The notes: generated from the sequence alone by a model not told the origin. 64,000 nucleotides of DNA from Phenylobacterium sp. SCN 70-31 (GCF_001724605.1 NZ_MEEX01000037.1:1-64000), one strand, 5' to 3'; counted from the first letter of the stretch, positions 30,719 to 40,717 are shown. Numbers and translations are program-made.

Positions 30719-30734
30719 GATGGCCCGGTGAGAA

Positions 30735-32150
30735 TTACATCAGGATTATCGCGGCGAGGCCCAGGAAGGCGAAGAACCCTGTGAAGTCGGTCACGAAAGT
30801 CACGAAGACGGATGAGGAAACGGCCGGATCCCGGCCCATGCGTTCCAGCGCGAGCGGGATCAGGGCGCCCGCCAAGCCGGCGACGAACAGCGTGATGACC
30901 ATCGAGAGGGCGAAAGCCGCCGACAGGCGGGCGTCGTGGAAGAGGCCGAAGATCACCACGCCGGTGAGCACCGCCAGGACCGCGCCGTTGGCGACGCCCA
31001 CCACCATCTCGCGGACCACGGTCCGGGCCGCATTGAACGCCGACAGCTCACGGCTGGCGAGGGCCCGGACGGCGACGGTCAGCGTCTGGGTGCCGGCGTT
31101 GCCGCCCAGAGAGGCCACGACCGGCATCAGCACGGCCAGGGTCGCGAGCTTCTCGATCTCGCCCTCGAACACGCCGATCACGCTGACGGCCAGGGCGGCG
31201 GTCAAGGTGTTGATCAGCAGCCACGGCAGGCGGGACTTCACGATGCCCAGCACATCGGCGTCGCGGCCCGCATCCGACACGCCGGCCAGGGCCAGGATGT
31301 CCTCCTCGCCCTCCTCCTGGAGGACGCCGACGATGTCGTCGACGGTGATCTGGCCCACCAGCCGGCCGGCCACATCCACGACGGGGGCCGAGATCAGGTG
31401 GTACTTGTCGAAGATGTAGGCGACCTCTTCCTGGTCCAGGTCGACGGTGATCTCGGTCACCGGCTCCATGATCTGGGCCAGCGGAGTCTGTCGGCTGTGG
31501 CGCAGCAGCAGCGAGACCGGCACCGCCCCCACCGGCTTGTAGGCGGGGTCCACCACATAGATGTCGAAAAACAGTTCGGGCAGTTCGTCGGCGTCCCGCC
31601 GGAAGTGGTCGATGGCCTGGCCGACGGTCCAGAACTGCGGCGCCGCCACCACCTCGCGCTGCATCAGGCGGCCGGCGGTCTCGTCCTGATAGGCCAGGCT
31701 GGTCTCGATGGCCGCCCGTTCCGATTCGGGAATCGCCGCCATGACCTCGGCGCGCTTGTCGGCCTCGAGGTCGTCGACGACGTCGGCCGCGTCGTCCGAC
31801 TCCATCTCGCCGATGGCCTTGGCCAGCGTGGCCGAAGGCACGTGCTCCAGAACCGCCTCGCGGATCTCGCTGTCCAGCTCGGACAGGATCTCGGCCAGGG
31901 TCTCGGGATCGAGGTGCGGGATCAGCTCCGCGCGCGCGTCGGCCGCCAGGAAGCCCATGAGGTCGGCCACGTCGGCCGGATGCAGCGCCGCCAGGAGTTC
32001 GCGCAGCCGCTCGGCGTCGCCGCGATCCAGCGCGTCGGCCACGTCGGAGACGAATTCGGGATTGAGGGCGTAGTCGTCTTCGAGGGCCAGGTCTTCGAGG
32101 TCTTCCTCGGCGTCGGCCACGTCGGCGAGGTCGTCCGTTTCGCGGCTCAT
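30735..32150 (-). CDS. mgtE: MgtE magnesium transporter
   Basis: 471 residues. The cytosolic MgtE N domain (about 30-135: LHPADVADLMGFL, YQDETAGRLMQ later) is followed by two CBS domains (about 140-270: DLDQEEVAYIFDKYHLISAPVVD, GQITVDDIVGVLQEE) and five membrane helices from about 290, including the pore segment LMPVVASLGGNAGTQTLT. Mg2+ bound to the N and CBS domains gates the channel. ATG 32150 has GGGGAGGTCCGC upstream. The 178-base leader between tRNA-Leu and this gene shows no riboswitch that I can recognise. Confidence 0.95.
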   Translation of the reverse strand: MSRETDDLADVADAEEDLEDLALEDDYALNPEFVSDVADALDRGDAERLRELLAALHPADVADLMGFLAADARAELIPHLDPETLAEILSELDSEIREAVLEHVPSATLAKAIGEMESDDAADVVDDLEADKRAEVMAAIPESERAAIETSLAYQDETAGRLMQREVVAAPQFWTVGQAIDHFRRDADELPELFFDIYVVDPAYKPVGAVPVSLLLRHSRQTPLAQIMEPVTEITVDLDQEEVAYIFDKYHLISAPVVDVAGRLVGQITVDDIVGVLQEEGEEDILALAGVSDAGRDADVLGIVKSRLPWLLINTLTAALAVSVIGVFEGEIEKLATLAVLMPVVASLGGNAGTQTLTVAVRALASRELSAFNAARTVVREMVVGVANGAVLAVLTGVVIFGLFHDARLSAAFALSMVITLFVAGLAGALIPLALERMGRDPAVSSSVFVTFVTDFTGFFAFLGLAAIILM

Positions 32151-32328
32151 GCGGACCTCCCCGGGGGGTATGTGCGGACGACTCTTCTCGTGCCTCGGTA
32201 GTGGCCCTGATTCACCGGTGCGGTCGAGGGACTCGACGGCCACAGGACAAGCCAGGGCTTCGCAGAGCATCCCGCTCGCCCGGCGGCGCCCACGTCAAGT
32301 CCTGCGAAGCCCGGAAGGCGAAGCAGGA
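32151..32328 (-). other. Intergenic leader between tRNA-Leu and mgtE
   Basis: 178 bases with several GC-rich short hairpins (for example GTCGAG-TCC-CTCGAC when read on the minus strand) but no recognisable M-box, terminator or ORF. Nothing firm can be assigned. Confidence 0.3.
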
Positions 32329-32413
32329 TGGTGCGGTCGAGAAGACTCGAACTTCCACGGGTTGCCCCACAGCGACCTCAACGCTGCGCGTCTACCAATT
32401 CCGCCACGACCGC
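32329..32413 (-). tRNA. tRNA-Leu (anticodon GAG)
   Basis: 85 bases on the minus strand. The 7-bp acceptor GCGGTCG pairs with CGACCGC, followed by discriminator A and an encoded CCA. The anticodon arm is CAGCG-TTGAGGT-CGCTG, giving anticodon GAG (reads CUC and CUU). A variable arm (TGTGGGGCAACCCGTGG region) and TTCGAGT T-loop are present, as expected for a class II tRNA-Leu. Confidence 0.95.
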
Positions 32414-32501
32414 TCGTGGTGAGGCGCCGTGGTGAGGCGCGGCAGGTAGCAAACCCCGCCCGCTTTGTGAAGCGCCCCTTTCGCCGGCTCGGGAGCCCGC
32501 C

Positions 32502-32753
32502 TCAGACGCCGCCGGCCATGTAGTCGTAGACGTTGGCCTCGCGCGTCACCGCAATGGCGATGCGCTCGTCGTTGATCTGGATTTCGCCGCGCGCCACCGG
32601 ATGGTTGTTGGCCAGGATCCAGACTTCCTCGTTCACCGTCGTGTCCAGCGGGATGACGGCGCCGCGGCCCATGCGCAGAAGTTGCGCCATCGGCAGGGTG
32701 GCCCGGCCCAGCACCACCTGGATTTCGACATTCACCGCCTTGACCTGGCTCAC
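32502..32753 (-). CDS. FliN/SpoA-domain protein, short orphan
   Basis: 83 residues from GTG 32753, consisting only of a SpoA (FliN C-terminal) domain: VNVEIQVVLGRATLPMAQLLRMGRGAVIPLD, then EVWILANNHPVARGEIQI and ERIAIAVTREANVYDYMAG. FliN forms the flagellar C-ring with FliM and binds FliH. Classical Caulobacter FliN lies in the fliF operon, so this gene, isolated between tRNA-Leu and lipB, looks like a second FliN-type protein. Lacks the longer N-terminal part of usual FliN. Divergent from lipB, 56 bases between starts. Confidence 0.85.
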   Translation of the reverse strand: MSQVKAVNVEIQVVLGRATLPMAQLLRMGRGAVIPLDTTVNEEVWILANNHPVARGEIQINDERIAIAVTREANVYDYMAGGV

Positions 32754-32809
32754 GCCCGAACACCTCTAGCCCTTTGCGCGATACGCGCACGGCCCCACAT
32801 TGGGCGAAC

Positions 32810-33559
32810 ATGCTTGATCGCGCGTTAAACTCTCAGGCTCCGGACACGGCCACGCCAGCGCCCTTCGGTCGCACCGACGGGGCCGCATGCGGCTGGGCCG
32901 TCTCGACGGTCCACGTCCCCTATCCGGAGGCCGTCGCCGCGATGGAGGCGCGCGCGGTCGCCATCGCCGAAGGTCGGGCCGGCGAACTGGTGTGGCTTCT
33001 CGAGCATCCGCCGCTCTACACCGCCGGCGTCTCGGCCAAGGCGGGCGACCTGCTCGATCCCGGACGCTTCCCCGTGTTCCAGAGCGGTCGCGGCGGCCAG
33101 TTCACCTATCATGGGCCGGGTCAGCGCGTGGCCTACGTCATGCTCGACCTGTCGAAGCGGCGGCGCGACGTTCGTGCATTCGTCGCGGCCCTGGAGGCGT
33201 GGGTGATCGGCGCGCTCAACACCTTCAACGTCCGAGGCGACGTGCGCGAAGGCCGCGTGGGCGTCTGGGTCGAGCGACGCGCGCCCGGCGTGCCGACCCG
33301 AGAGGACAAGATCGCCGCCATCGGCGTGAAGCTGCGCCGCTGGGTCTCGTTCCACGGCGTGTCGCTGAACGTCGAGCCCGACCTGAGCCATTTCGGCGGC
33401 ATCGTCCCCTGCGGCGTCACCGACCACGGCGTCACCAGCCTCGTCGACCTCGGCCTGCCCGTGACGATGGCCGAGGCCGATACGGCGCTGAAGGCCAGCT
33501 TCCAGAGGGTGTTCGGGCCCTTGGAAGACGCGGAAGCGCCAACGTCCGACGTATCCTGA
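32810..33559 (+). CDS. lipB: Octanoyltransferase LipB
   Basis: 249 residues. LipB signatures: LVWLLEHPPLYTAGVSA, GRGGQFTYHGPGQRVAYVMLDL, the catalytic Lys in REDKIAAIGVKLRRWVSFHGVSLNV and the catalytic Cys in HFGGIVPCGVTDHGVTSL. It transfers octanoate from acyl carrier protein to lipoyl domains of 2-oxoacid dehydrogenases. ATG 32810 (MLDRALNSQAPD) chosen; no Shine-Dalgarno is evident. lipA is not adjacent. Confidence 0.94.
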   Translation: MLDRALNSQAPDTATPAPFGRTDGAACGWAVSTVHVPYPEAVAAMEARAVAIAEGRAGELVWLLEHPPLYTAGVSAKAGDLLDPGRFPVFQSGRGGQFTYHGPGQRVAYVMLDLSKRRRDVRAFVAALEAWVIGALNTFNVRGDVREGRVGVWVERRAPGVPTREDKIAAIGVKLRRWVSFHGVSLNVEPDLSHFGGIVPCGVTDHGVTSLVDLGLPVTMAEADTALKASFQRVFGPLEDAEAPTSDVS

Positions 33560-33614
33560 GCCCATTCCCTCTCTCGCGGGAGATCGGGCGCGAACACACG
33601 AACGGGTCGTGGAG

Positions 33615-33745
33615 ATCGCTGGCGTCGCGTCCTGAGCGGCCGCGAAGCGGCGCCTCTCGAACTTCAAGGAAACATGGATCGGCACGGATGCCCCCGTGGC
33701 CATCAATCCGTGTCGATCCGTGAGAATCCGTGGACGAAACATACC
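33615..33745. repeat. Intergenic repeat between lipB and pccA
   Basis: The 219-base gap (33560-33778) contains no gene. It holds a palindromic GC segment (GCGGCCGCGAAGCGGCGCC, 33637-33655) and three direct ATCCGTG units within 33709-33731, plus GGATCGGCACGGATG upstream of them. A 21-base stretch (33641-33661) recurs inverted at 48107-48127 in this window, which supports a dispersed repeat family. Confidence 0.6.
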
Positions 33746-33778
33746 GGACCTCCGCTCATGCGGAGGCCGGTGACGTCC

Positions 33779-35752
33779 CTAGGCGAATTCGACCAGCACT
33801 TCGTCGGCGGCCACGCTGTCGCCGCCCTTCACGTTCACCGCCTTGATGGTCCCATCCCGCTCGGCCCGCAGGATGTTCTGCATCTTCATGGCTTCGAGCA
33901 CGGCCACGACCTCGCCGGTCTTGACCTCCTGTCCCGCCGCCACGTCGATGGAGACCACCAGGCCCGGCATGGGCGACAGCACCATCTTCGAGGTGTCGGC
34001 CGCCTTCTTGGGGGGCAGCTTCTCGTGCAACTCGGCCGAGCGCGGGGTGAGCACCAGGACGTGCAGGGTGCTGGCCCGATGGCGGATGACGAAGCCTTCC
34101 GCGGCCGGCTTCACCGAGACCGTGAAGTCCCGGCCGTCCAGGTTGCCCCGGAACAGCGGCTGGCCCGGCCGCCACGCGATATCCTCCAGCCGCAACTTGC
34201 GCCCCTCGATGTCGAGCGTCAGTCCGCCGTCGATGGCCTGGACGTTCACCGCCAGGGTCTTCAGCCCGGCCACCACCATCCAGTCGTCGCGAACCCGTCC
34301 CGGCGACGCGCGTTCCTGCAGACGCCGATGCATGGCCACCGCCACCGCCGCCATCATGTCGCGCTGTTCGTCCGTCGGCGGCAGGCCCTGGAAGCCGTCG
34401 GGGAACTCGTCCTTGATGTAGTTGGTCGAGAGTTTGCCCAACCGGAACCGGGCCTGGTCCATCACGCCGGCCAGGAACGGGATGTTCTGGCCCAGACCTT
34501 CGATGTGGAAGTCCTCCAGGGCCCGGCCCATCACGTCGATGGCCGCCTCGCGGGTCTTCCCCCAGGTCGACAGCTTGGAGATCATCGGGTCGTAGAACAT
34601 CGAGATCTCGTCCCCCTCGCGCACGCCGGCGTCGTTGCGGACGAAGCCGTAGGGCGTCTCGCCCTCCTGAGGCGGCGAGTAGCGGACGAGCCGGCCGATC
34701 GAGGGCAGGAAGCCGCGGTACGGGTCCTCGGCGTAGATTCGGCTCTCCATCGCCCAGCCGTTGATCTTCAGGTCCTTCTGGGCGAACGGCAGCTTCTCCC
34801 CGGCGGCCGAACGGATCATCTGCTCGACCAGATCCACGCCGGTGATCATCTCGGTGACCGGGTGCTCGACCTGCAGGCGGGTGTTCATCTCGAGGAAGAA
34901 GAAGCTGCGATCCTGGCCGGCCACGAACTCCACCGTGCCGGCGCTGTCGTAGCCCACGGCCTTGGAGAGGGCGACGGCCTGCTCGCCCATGGCCTTGCGG
35001 GTCTTCTCGTCCAGCAGGGGGCTGGGCGCCTCCTCGATGACCTTCTGGTTGCGGCGCTGGATCGAGCACTCGCGCTCGAACAGGTGGACGACGTTGCCAT
35101 GCTTGTCGCCCAGCACCTGGATCTCGACGTGGCGCGGGCTCTCGATGAACTTCTCGATGAAGATGCGGTCGTCGCCGAAGCTGGCCTTGGCCTCGGCGCG
35201 CACCGCGGGGAATCCCTCCTCCACGTCCTTGCGGTTCCACGCCACCCGGATGCCCTTGCCGCCGCCGCCGGCCGACGCCTTGATCATCACCGGATAGCCG
35301 ATCTCCTCGGCGATCCTGATGGCGTGGGCGGTGTCGTCGATCTCGCCCACGTGGCCAGGCACGGTCGAGACGCCGGCCTTGGCGGCGAACTTCTTCGACT
35401 CGATCTTGTCGCCCATGGCCTCGATGGCCTTGGGATTGGGCCCGATGAAGACGATCCCCTCCTTGGCCAGCCGGCGCGCGAACCCGGCGTTCTCGGACAG
35501 GAAGCCGAAGCCGGGATGGACCGCCTCGGCGCCGGTCTGGCGCACCGCGTCCACGATCTTGTCGGCCACCAGATAGCTTTCAGCCGCCGGGGCCCCGCCG
35601 ATGAAGACGGCCTCGTCGGCCATCTCCACCGCCATCGAATCGGCGTCGGCCTCGGAATAGACGACCACCGTCTTGATCCCCAGCCGACGGCAGGTCTTGA
35701 TGATCCGGACGGCGATCTCGCCGCGGTTCGCGATCAGGATTTTCGAGAACAT
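33779..35752 (-). CDS. pccA: Propionyl-CoA carboxylase alpha subunit (biotin carboxylase plus BCCP)
   Basis: 657 residues. A biotin carboxylase domain (1 to about 450: KILIANRGEIAVRIIKTCR, KASAGGGGKGIRVAW ATP-grasp glycine loop, FIESPRHVEIQVLGD, EMNTRLQVEHPVTE) is followed by a BT connector (about 450-580) and the C-terminal biotinyl domain with LEAMKMQN, the Lys being biotinylated. Together with PccB it converts propionyl-CoA and bicarbonate to methylmalonyl-CoA. Length and BT segment fit PccA rather than AccC (no BCCP) or MccA. pccB is 3.4 kb downstream on the same strand, separated by other genes. Confidence 0.92.
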   Translation of the reverse strand: MFSKILIANRGEIAVRIIKTCRRLGIKTVVVYSEADADSMAVEMADEAVFIGGAPAAESYLVADKIVDAVRQTGAEAVHPGFGFLSENAGFARRLAKEGIVFIGPNPKAIEAMGDKIESKKFAAKAGVSTVPGHVGEIDDTAHAIRIAEEIGYPVMIKASAGGGGKGIRVAWNRKDVEEGFPAVRAEAKASFGDDRIFIEKFIESPRHVEIQVLGDKHGNVVHLFERECSIQRRNQKVIEEAPSPLLDEKTRKAMGEQAVALSKAVGYDSAGTVEFVAGQDRSFFFLEMNTRLQVEHPVTEMITGVDLVEQMIRSAAGEKLPFAQKDLKINGWAMESRIYAEDPYRGFLPSIGRLVRYSPPQEGETPYGFVRNDAGVREGDEISMFYDPMISKLSTWGKTREAAIDVMGRALEDFHIEGLGQNIPFLAGVMDQARFRLGKLSTNYIKDEFPDGFQGLPPTDEQRDMMAAVAVAMHRRLQERASPGRVRDDWMVVAGLKTLAVNVQAIDGGLTLDIEGRKLRLEDIAWRPGQPLFRGNLDGRDFTVSVKPAAEGFVIRHRASTLHVLVLTPRSAELHEKLPPKKAADTSKMVLSPMPGLVVSIDVAAGQEVKTGEVVAVLEAMKMQNILRAERDGTIKAVNVKGGDSVAADEVLVEFA

Positions 35753-35946
35753 TCCAGTCCTTATGCACCCAGCTTCATACCCGCGCGCGGAGCTACGGCC
35801 ATGAGCGTTCCGGCCAGCAGGCCGAGACCCCCGCCCCCCGGCGTCCCGACGTCCCGGCCTTCTTCGGTCCCTGGGGCGGTCGGGATGATCATGGCGCGTC
35901 GACTCCGGTCTTCCGCGGCGGAGGAGGCGACCCTAGATTGGCGTCC

Positions 35947-36437
<491 letters not shown>

Positions 36438-36438
<1 letters not shown>

Positions 36439-37256
36439 TGGCCGAGCGCGAGCGCTCCGCGCTCTGGAGCAGCGGAGTTTGGGCGACCCTCGCGGCCGTG
36501 GGAATGGTCGCGTGGATCGCCTGGGGGAACCGCATGGAGGACACCGCGCCCGGGCGCGCGCCCTATGACAGCCTCCATGCCGCGGACGACGCCGAGGCGA
36601 CCAGGCTCGCACGCCTCCTGGAGCAGGCCCACGCGGTCCTGGTCTCCGACGACTTCCGCCGCAACCTGCTGGTCCTGGAGGACCGCTATCCGGTGGTCTA
36701 CGCCCGCCCGTCCGAACAGGACGCCACCATCGCGCGCGTCGCCGATATCGTGGCCCTGAAGCCGTTCGGCGCCCGCTTCGCACCGGCCCAGGTCGCGGTG
36801 GTGAACGACGGCGGCCCCATCCTCGCCGCCGCCGGCGAGGGCGCGGTCACAGGGCGCTATTCGGACATGCTGATCGGCCGCCGGGTGCTGGCCGCCTTCG
36901 CCCAACCCGACATCGTGGCGCAGTCGTGCGCCATCAACGTGGCCGCGCACGAGTACGCCCATACCATCGTGCTGACGCCCATGGGCTACGGCCTGGCCTT
37001 CACCGACACCCGGGCCGGGGATCGAGGGATCGCCAATCGACGCCACCCCGAATCGCCGGTCGCCAGCTACCTCATCGGCGCGGTGGCCCAATGCACCTGG
37101 CTCCAGCAGCAAGGGCGCATCCGATCGGGCGAGGTTCCGGCCTGCATCGACGTCTTCGGCGTCCGCGCCTTCAACTGGGACCGGTGCCCTCAGTTCGGCG
37201 GCGGCGCGCCCATCACGCCCCGGGCCGGCCTCGCCCCGCCCGCGCCGCCGCTCTGA
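36438..37256 (+). CDS. Membrane-anchored hypothetical protein with HExxH motif
   Basis: 272 residues. One N-terminal membrane helix (VWATLAAVGMVAWIAWG), the rest exported. The core around residue 170 contains VAAHEYAHTIVLTPMG, an HExxH zinc-site motif, preceded by GRYSDMLIGRRVLAAFAQPD and followed by AVAQCTWLQQQG and the Cys pair in VPACID and WDRCPQF. This pattern suggests a zinc metallopeptidase-like domain, but the third zinc ligand is not identifiable and no family was recognised. Coupled to msrB (TGATG). Its last 67 bases overlap the end of a minus-strand kinase gene. Confidence 0.7.
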
Positions 37257-38032
37257 AGCCGCGCCTCCGCCAGCGCCATCACCGTCCAGGACCGCGCCGG
37301 GTCGTGGCCATCCATCAGCTCCCACGCCGCCGCGAGGCCCGCGTGGGCGTAGGTCCAGCGGAGCAGGCGGTCGGGATCCAACGCGGCGAGGCGCGAGATT
37401 TCCGAGAGTCCGCGGTCGAACCGCCCCGGCGTCCGAACACGATCGAAGTCGGGGTTGCGCAGGATGTTGGCGTAGTCATAGGCGCGCTCGCCCGCATAGC
37501 CCCACGGGTCGATCGCCAGCCAGCCTCGCGCGGCGAAGTCCAGGACGTTGCCGTGATGGATGTCGCCGTGCAGCAGAACCTGGTCCCGAGGATCGTCCAG
37601 CAGGATCCGCGCCACGGCCGCCGGCGCCGCCAGCCGCGGCTCGCCGGAGTCCAGCAACGCCCTGAACAGCCGCGACAGAGGCGGCATGGGCGGAGGGTCC
37701 GGGCGCGGACGATGCAACGCCGCCACCACCTCGCACAGGCGAGGAAACGCCGCCGCGTCCGCCGCCTGTCTCAAGTCGCCGTCGCCGCCGGCCCGCAGCA
37801 TCAGAAGCGCGTCGTCGTCGTGGGCCAGCACGGGCGCCGCGCCCTGCCCCGCCCACCAGGCCATCAGCCGCGCGCCGCGGCGTTCGTCCGCCGACGAGGC
37901 CAGCTTGAGCATGGCGGCGACCCCGCCCTGGCGGACGGGCAGAAGGCGGCTTCCCGCATAGGGCGTGACGGCGGGGTCGCCATCGGGCTCCAGGCCCCAG
38001 CGGACCAACCAGGGCTGGAAGGCGGACAGCAT
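37190..38032 (-). CDS. Aminoglycoside/hydroxyurea phosphotransferase-like kinase
   Basis: 280 residues. APH/ChoK-type fold with the PF04655 (streptomycin 6-kinase/hydroxyurea) look: VAAMLKLASSADERRGARLMAWW (nucleotide-binding Lys), ALLMLRAGG, catalytic LLHGDIHHGNVLDF and metal-binding AIDPWGYAGERAYDYANIL. It would phosphorylate a small hydroxylated compound; chromosomal family members often have no known resistance role, so drug resistance should not be inferred. ATG 38032 fits. Ends 67 bases inside the convergent HExxH gene. Confidence 0.85.
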   Translation of the reverse strand: MLSAFQPWLVRWGLEPDGDPAVTPYAGSRLLPVRQGGVAAMLKLASSADERRGARLMAWWAGQGAAPVLAHDDDALLMLRAGGDGDLRQAADAAAFPRLCEVVAALHRPRPDPPPMPPLSRLFRALLDSGEPRLAAPAAVARILLDDPRDQVLLHGDIHHGNVLDFAARGWLAIDPWGYAGERAYDYANILRNPDFDRVRTPGRFDRGLSEISRLAALDPDRLLRWTYAHAGLAAAWELMDGHDPARSWTVMALAEARLQSGGAGGARPARGVMGAPPPN

Positions 38033-38076
38033 GACGTCTCCCAGCCTAGGTGGCCGGGAAGCGCCTGTCGCGGCCG

Positions 38077-39087
38077 CTAGCTCTTCTTCTGCGCCGGCGG
38101 GCCGTTGTGACCGTCGGTCACGTCCTTGAGCGTTTCGGACGACGCCATGCCGGCTTCGTCGGCGCTGTAGCCGAAGCCCCGGCCTGATCGGGTGAAGTAC
38201 GAGCCGCGGTCGATCCGCAGGTTGTTCTGCACATGCTTCACGCCCGAGATGTCCTCGACCAGTCGCTCGGCGCGGTGCTTGGCTTCGCGACTGATCACCG
38301 TACCCGACAGCGTCACCTCGCCGCCCGAGACCGAGCAACTGACTTCGCTGGCGTCAAGCCAAGCGTCATCGGTGAGACGCTGGTTCACCTCGTCGCCGAT
38401 CCGGTCGTCCGAACGCTGATAGCCCTTGGGCCCCAGGCCGCGATGGCCGCGATAGGCGTCATAGCGCCGGCGGTCTTCGTCGAAGTCGGTGGCGTCGCCG
38501 AACCAGTTGGAGATCCGCTGCCCCGCGCGACGGAAGAAGTCTCCCGCCTCGCGCGCGCGGTCCTCGAAGTCCCGGCCCTCGTCCGAGTCGCGGTAGCTGC
38601 GCGCGGACTCGAAGCTGTCGCCGTACACGGGTCGGCGCATCTCCCGCGACCAACGGCGGTCGGCGTCGGCGGTCCCGAACCGGCGGCCCTCCGGAGCATA
38701 GCCGTAGGGGCCCGGCTGTTCGTTGCGCCAGTCGTTGGCGCCGTAGGGATTGGTATGGCTGTCGTGGCGCCGGGCGTCCTGGCCTGTGCGGGCGCGATAG
38801 CCGGCGTCGTAGTCTCCCCGGCGCATGGCGGGGGAAACGCCGCGGTAGTCGGCGCGCTGCCAGTCGGGCCGTTCGTCCCGACCGCGGTTATAGCCGACGC
38901 CGCTGTCCTGTTCACCGAACACCCGATCCTGTTCGCCGAACCCACGGTCGCCTTCGAAGGAACGACCTTCCGATCGCGACCAGCGCGCGCGGCCGCCGTT
39001 ATCGGCGTCATAGGCATCGTAGCGATCGTCGTCGCGCCGGTCGCGCTCGGCGCGCCAGTCCCATTCGTCGTGCCAGCGTCCCGCCAT
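38077..39087 (-). CDS. SWFGD/BON-domain protein
   Basis: 336 residues. The first 170 residues are extremely Arg/Asp/Tyr-rich and low-complexity, with short repeats (GFGEQDR, VFGEQDS). Then comes RISNWFGDATDF, a conserved SWFGD-type segment, and a BON domain (about 225-285: VNQRLTDDAWLDASEVSCSVSGGEVTLSGTV, KHRAERLVEDISGVKHVQNNLRI in parts). BON domains bind phospholipid or envelope components; no signal peptide or membrane helix is present. Often stress-inducible in relatives, role unknown. Confidence 0.85.
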   Translation of the reverse strand: MAGRWHDEWDWRAERDRRDDDRYDAYDADNGGRARWSRSEGRSFEGDRGFGEQDRVFGEQDSGVGYNRGRDERPDWQRADYRGVSPAMRRGDYDAGYRARTGQDARRHDSHTNPYGANDWRNEQPGPYGYAPEGRRFGTADADRRWSREMRRPVYGDSFESARSYRDSDEGRDFEDRAREAGDFFRRAGQRISNWFGDATDFDEDRRRYDAYRGHRGLGPKGYQRSDDRIGDEVNQRLTDDAWLDASEVSCSVSGGEVTLSGTVISREAKHRAERLVEDISGVKHVQNNLRIDRGSYFTRSGRGFGYSADEAGMASSETLKDVTDGHNGPPAQKKS

Positions 39088-39184
39088 GGCGTTCTCCTTT
39101 GTTCCGAGTCACAGGCGCGGTCCGCGCCCGCCTGGCTTTCAGAACAAGTCCGCCGCGAAGGGGTTCCCCGAAAGTCCGCCGCCG

Positions 39185-40717
39185 TCAGAGCGGGATATTG
39201 TCGTGCTTCTTCCACGGGTTGGTGAGCTGCTTCCCCTTGAGGTTCTTCAGCGCGTTGACGATCCGCTTCCGCGTGGAGTGCGGCATGATCACATCGTCGA
39301 TGTAGCCGCGCGAGGCCGCCACGAACGGGTTGGCGAAGCGGGCCTTGTACTCCGCCTCGCGCGCCGCGATCGCCTCGGGGTCGCCGATCTCGCTGCGGAA
39401 GATGATCTCCACCGCTCCCTTCGAGCCCATCACCGCGATCTCGGCGGTGGGCCAGGCGTAGTTGATGTCGCCGCGGATGTGCTTGCTGCTCATCACGTCG
39501 TAGGCGCCCCCGTAGGCCTTGCGCGTGATGAGGGTGATCTTGGGCACGGTGGCCTCGGCGTAGGCGAACAGCAGCTTAGCGCCGTGGCGGATCAGGCCGC
39601 CCTGCTCCTGCTTGGTGCCCGGCATGAAGCCCGGCACGTCCACGAAGGTGACGATCGGAATCTCGAAGGCGTCGCAGAAGCGCACGAAGCGGGCGCCCTT
39701 GCGGCTGGAATCGATGTCCAGAACGCCGGCCAGCGTCTGCGGCTGGTTGGCGACGATGCCCACCGGCTGGCCGTCCATGCGGGCGAAGCCGACGACGATG
39801 TTCTTGGCGAAGTCGGGGCTGATCTCGAAGAAGTCGGCCTCGTCCACGACCTTCAGGATCAGCTCCTTCATGTCGTAGGGCTTGTTCGGATTGGCCGGGA
39901 CCAGGGTGTCCAGGCTCATCTCCGCCCGCCCGGGCTCGTCGTAGGCCTCGCGGACCGGCGGCTTCTCGCGGTTGTTGAGCGGCAGGAAGTCGACCAGCCG
40001 GCGCACCTGGGTCAGCGCCTCCAAGTCATTCTCGAACGCTCCGTCCGCCACGCCCGACTTCAGCGCATGGACGCGATAGCCGCCCAGGTCCTCGTGGCTG
40101 ACGTCCTCATGGGTGACGGTCTTCACCACATCGGGACCGGTCACGTACATGTAGGAGGTGTCCTTCACCATGAAGATGAAGTCGGTGATGGCGGGCGAAT
40201 AGACGTCGCCGCCCGCGCAGGGGCCCATGATCACGCTGATCTGAGGGATGACCCCCGAGGCCAGGGTGTTCTCCAGGAAGATGTCGGCATAGCCGCCCAG
40301 GGCCGCCACGCCCTCCTGGATTCGCGCGCCGCCGGCGTCGAACAGCCCGATCACGGGCGCGCCCACCTTCATCGCCTGGCGCTGGACCTTCAGGATCTTC
40401 TCGGCGTGGGCCGATGACAGCGAGCCGCCGAACACCGTGAAGTCCTTGGAAAAGACGAACACCACCCGGCCGTTGATGCGGCCCCAGCCGGTGACGACGC
40501 CGTCGCCGGGGATGCGCTGCTTGTCCATCCCGAACTCGGCGACGCGGTGCTCGACGAACATGTCGAACTCCTCGAACGAGCCTTCGTCCAGCAGCAGGTC
40601 GATCCGCTCGCGCGCGGTCAGCTTGCCCTTGGCGTGCTGGCTGGCGATCCGCTTCTCGCCCCCGCCCAGACGGGCCTCGGCGCGGCGCTTTTCGAGTTCT
40701 TCCAGGATATGCTTCAC
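39185..40717 (-). CDS. pccB: Propionyl-CoA carboxylase beta subunit (carboxyltransferase)
   Basis: 510 residues. Carboxyltransferase domains: KLTARERIDLLLDEGSFEE, GRVVFVFSKDFTVFGGSLS, APVIGLFDAGGARIQEGV and GPCAGGDVYSPAITDF in the N half; FVDVPGFMPGTKQEQGGLIRHGAK and ITRKAYGGAYDVMSSKHIRGD in the C half, matching PccB. It transfers the carboxyl group from biotin on PccA to propionyl-CoA. Ends ...KHDNIPL, the usual PccB C-terminus. Separated from pccA by msrB, the HExxH gene, a kinase and the BON gene. Confidence 0.95.
   Translation of the reverse strand: MKHILEELEKRRAEARLGGGEKRIASQHAKGKLTARERIDLLLDEGSFEEFDMFVEHRVAEFGMDKQRIPGDGVVTGWGRINGRVVFVFSKDFTVFGGSLSSAHAEKILKVQRQAMKVGAPVIGLFDAGGARIQEGVAALGGYADIFLENTLASGVIPQISVIMGPCAGGDVYSPAITDFIFMVKDTSYMYVTGPDVVKTVTHEDVSHEDLGGYRVHALKSGVADGAFENDLEALTQVRRLVDFLPLNNREKPPVREAYDEPGRAEMSLDTLVPANPNKPYDMKELILKVVDEADFFEISPDFAKNIVVGFARMDGQPVGIVANQPQTLAGVLDIDSSRKGARFVRFCDAFEIPIVTFVDVPGFMPGTKQEQGGLIRHGAKLLFAYAEATVPKITLITRKAYGGAYDVMSSKHIRGDINYAWPTAEIAVMGSKGAVEIIFRSEIGDPEAIAAREAEYKARFANPFVAASRGYIDDVIMPHSTRKRIVNALKNLKGKQLTNPWKKHDNIPL

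Noticed and set aside
32151..32328. Magnesium riboswitch in the mgtE leader
   Set aside because: Only generic GC-rich hairpins are visible; none of the M-box conserved segments was found.
37190..38032. Acquired aminoglycoside resistance gene
   Set aside because: Composition matches its neighbours, no mobile element flanks it, and chromosomal members of this kinase family often have no resistance role.
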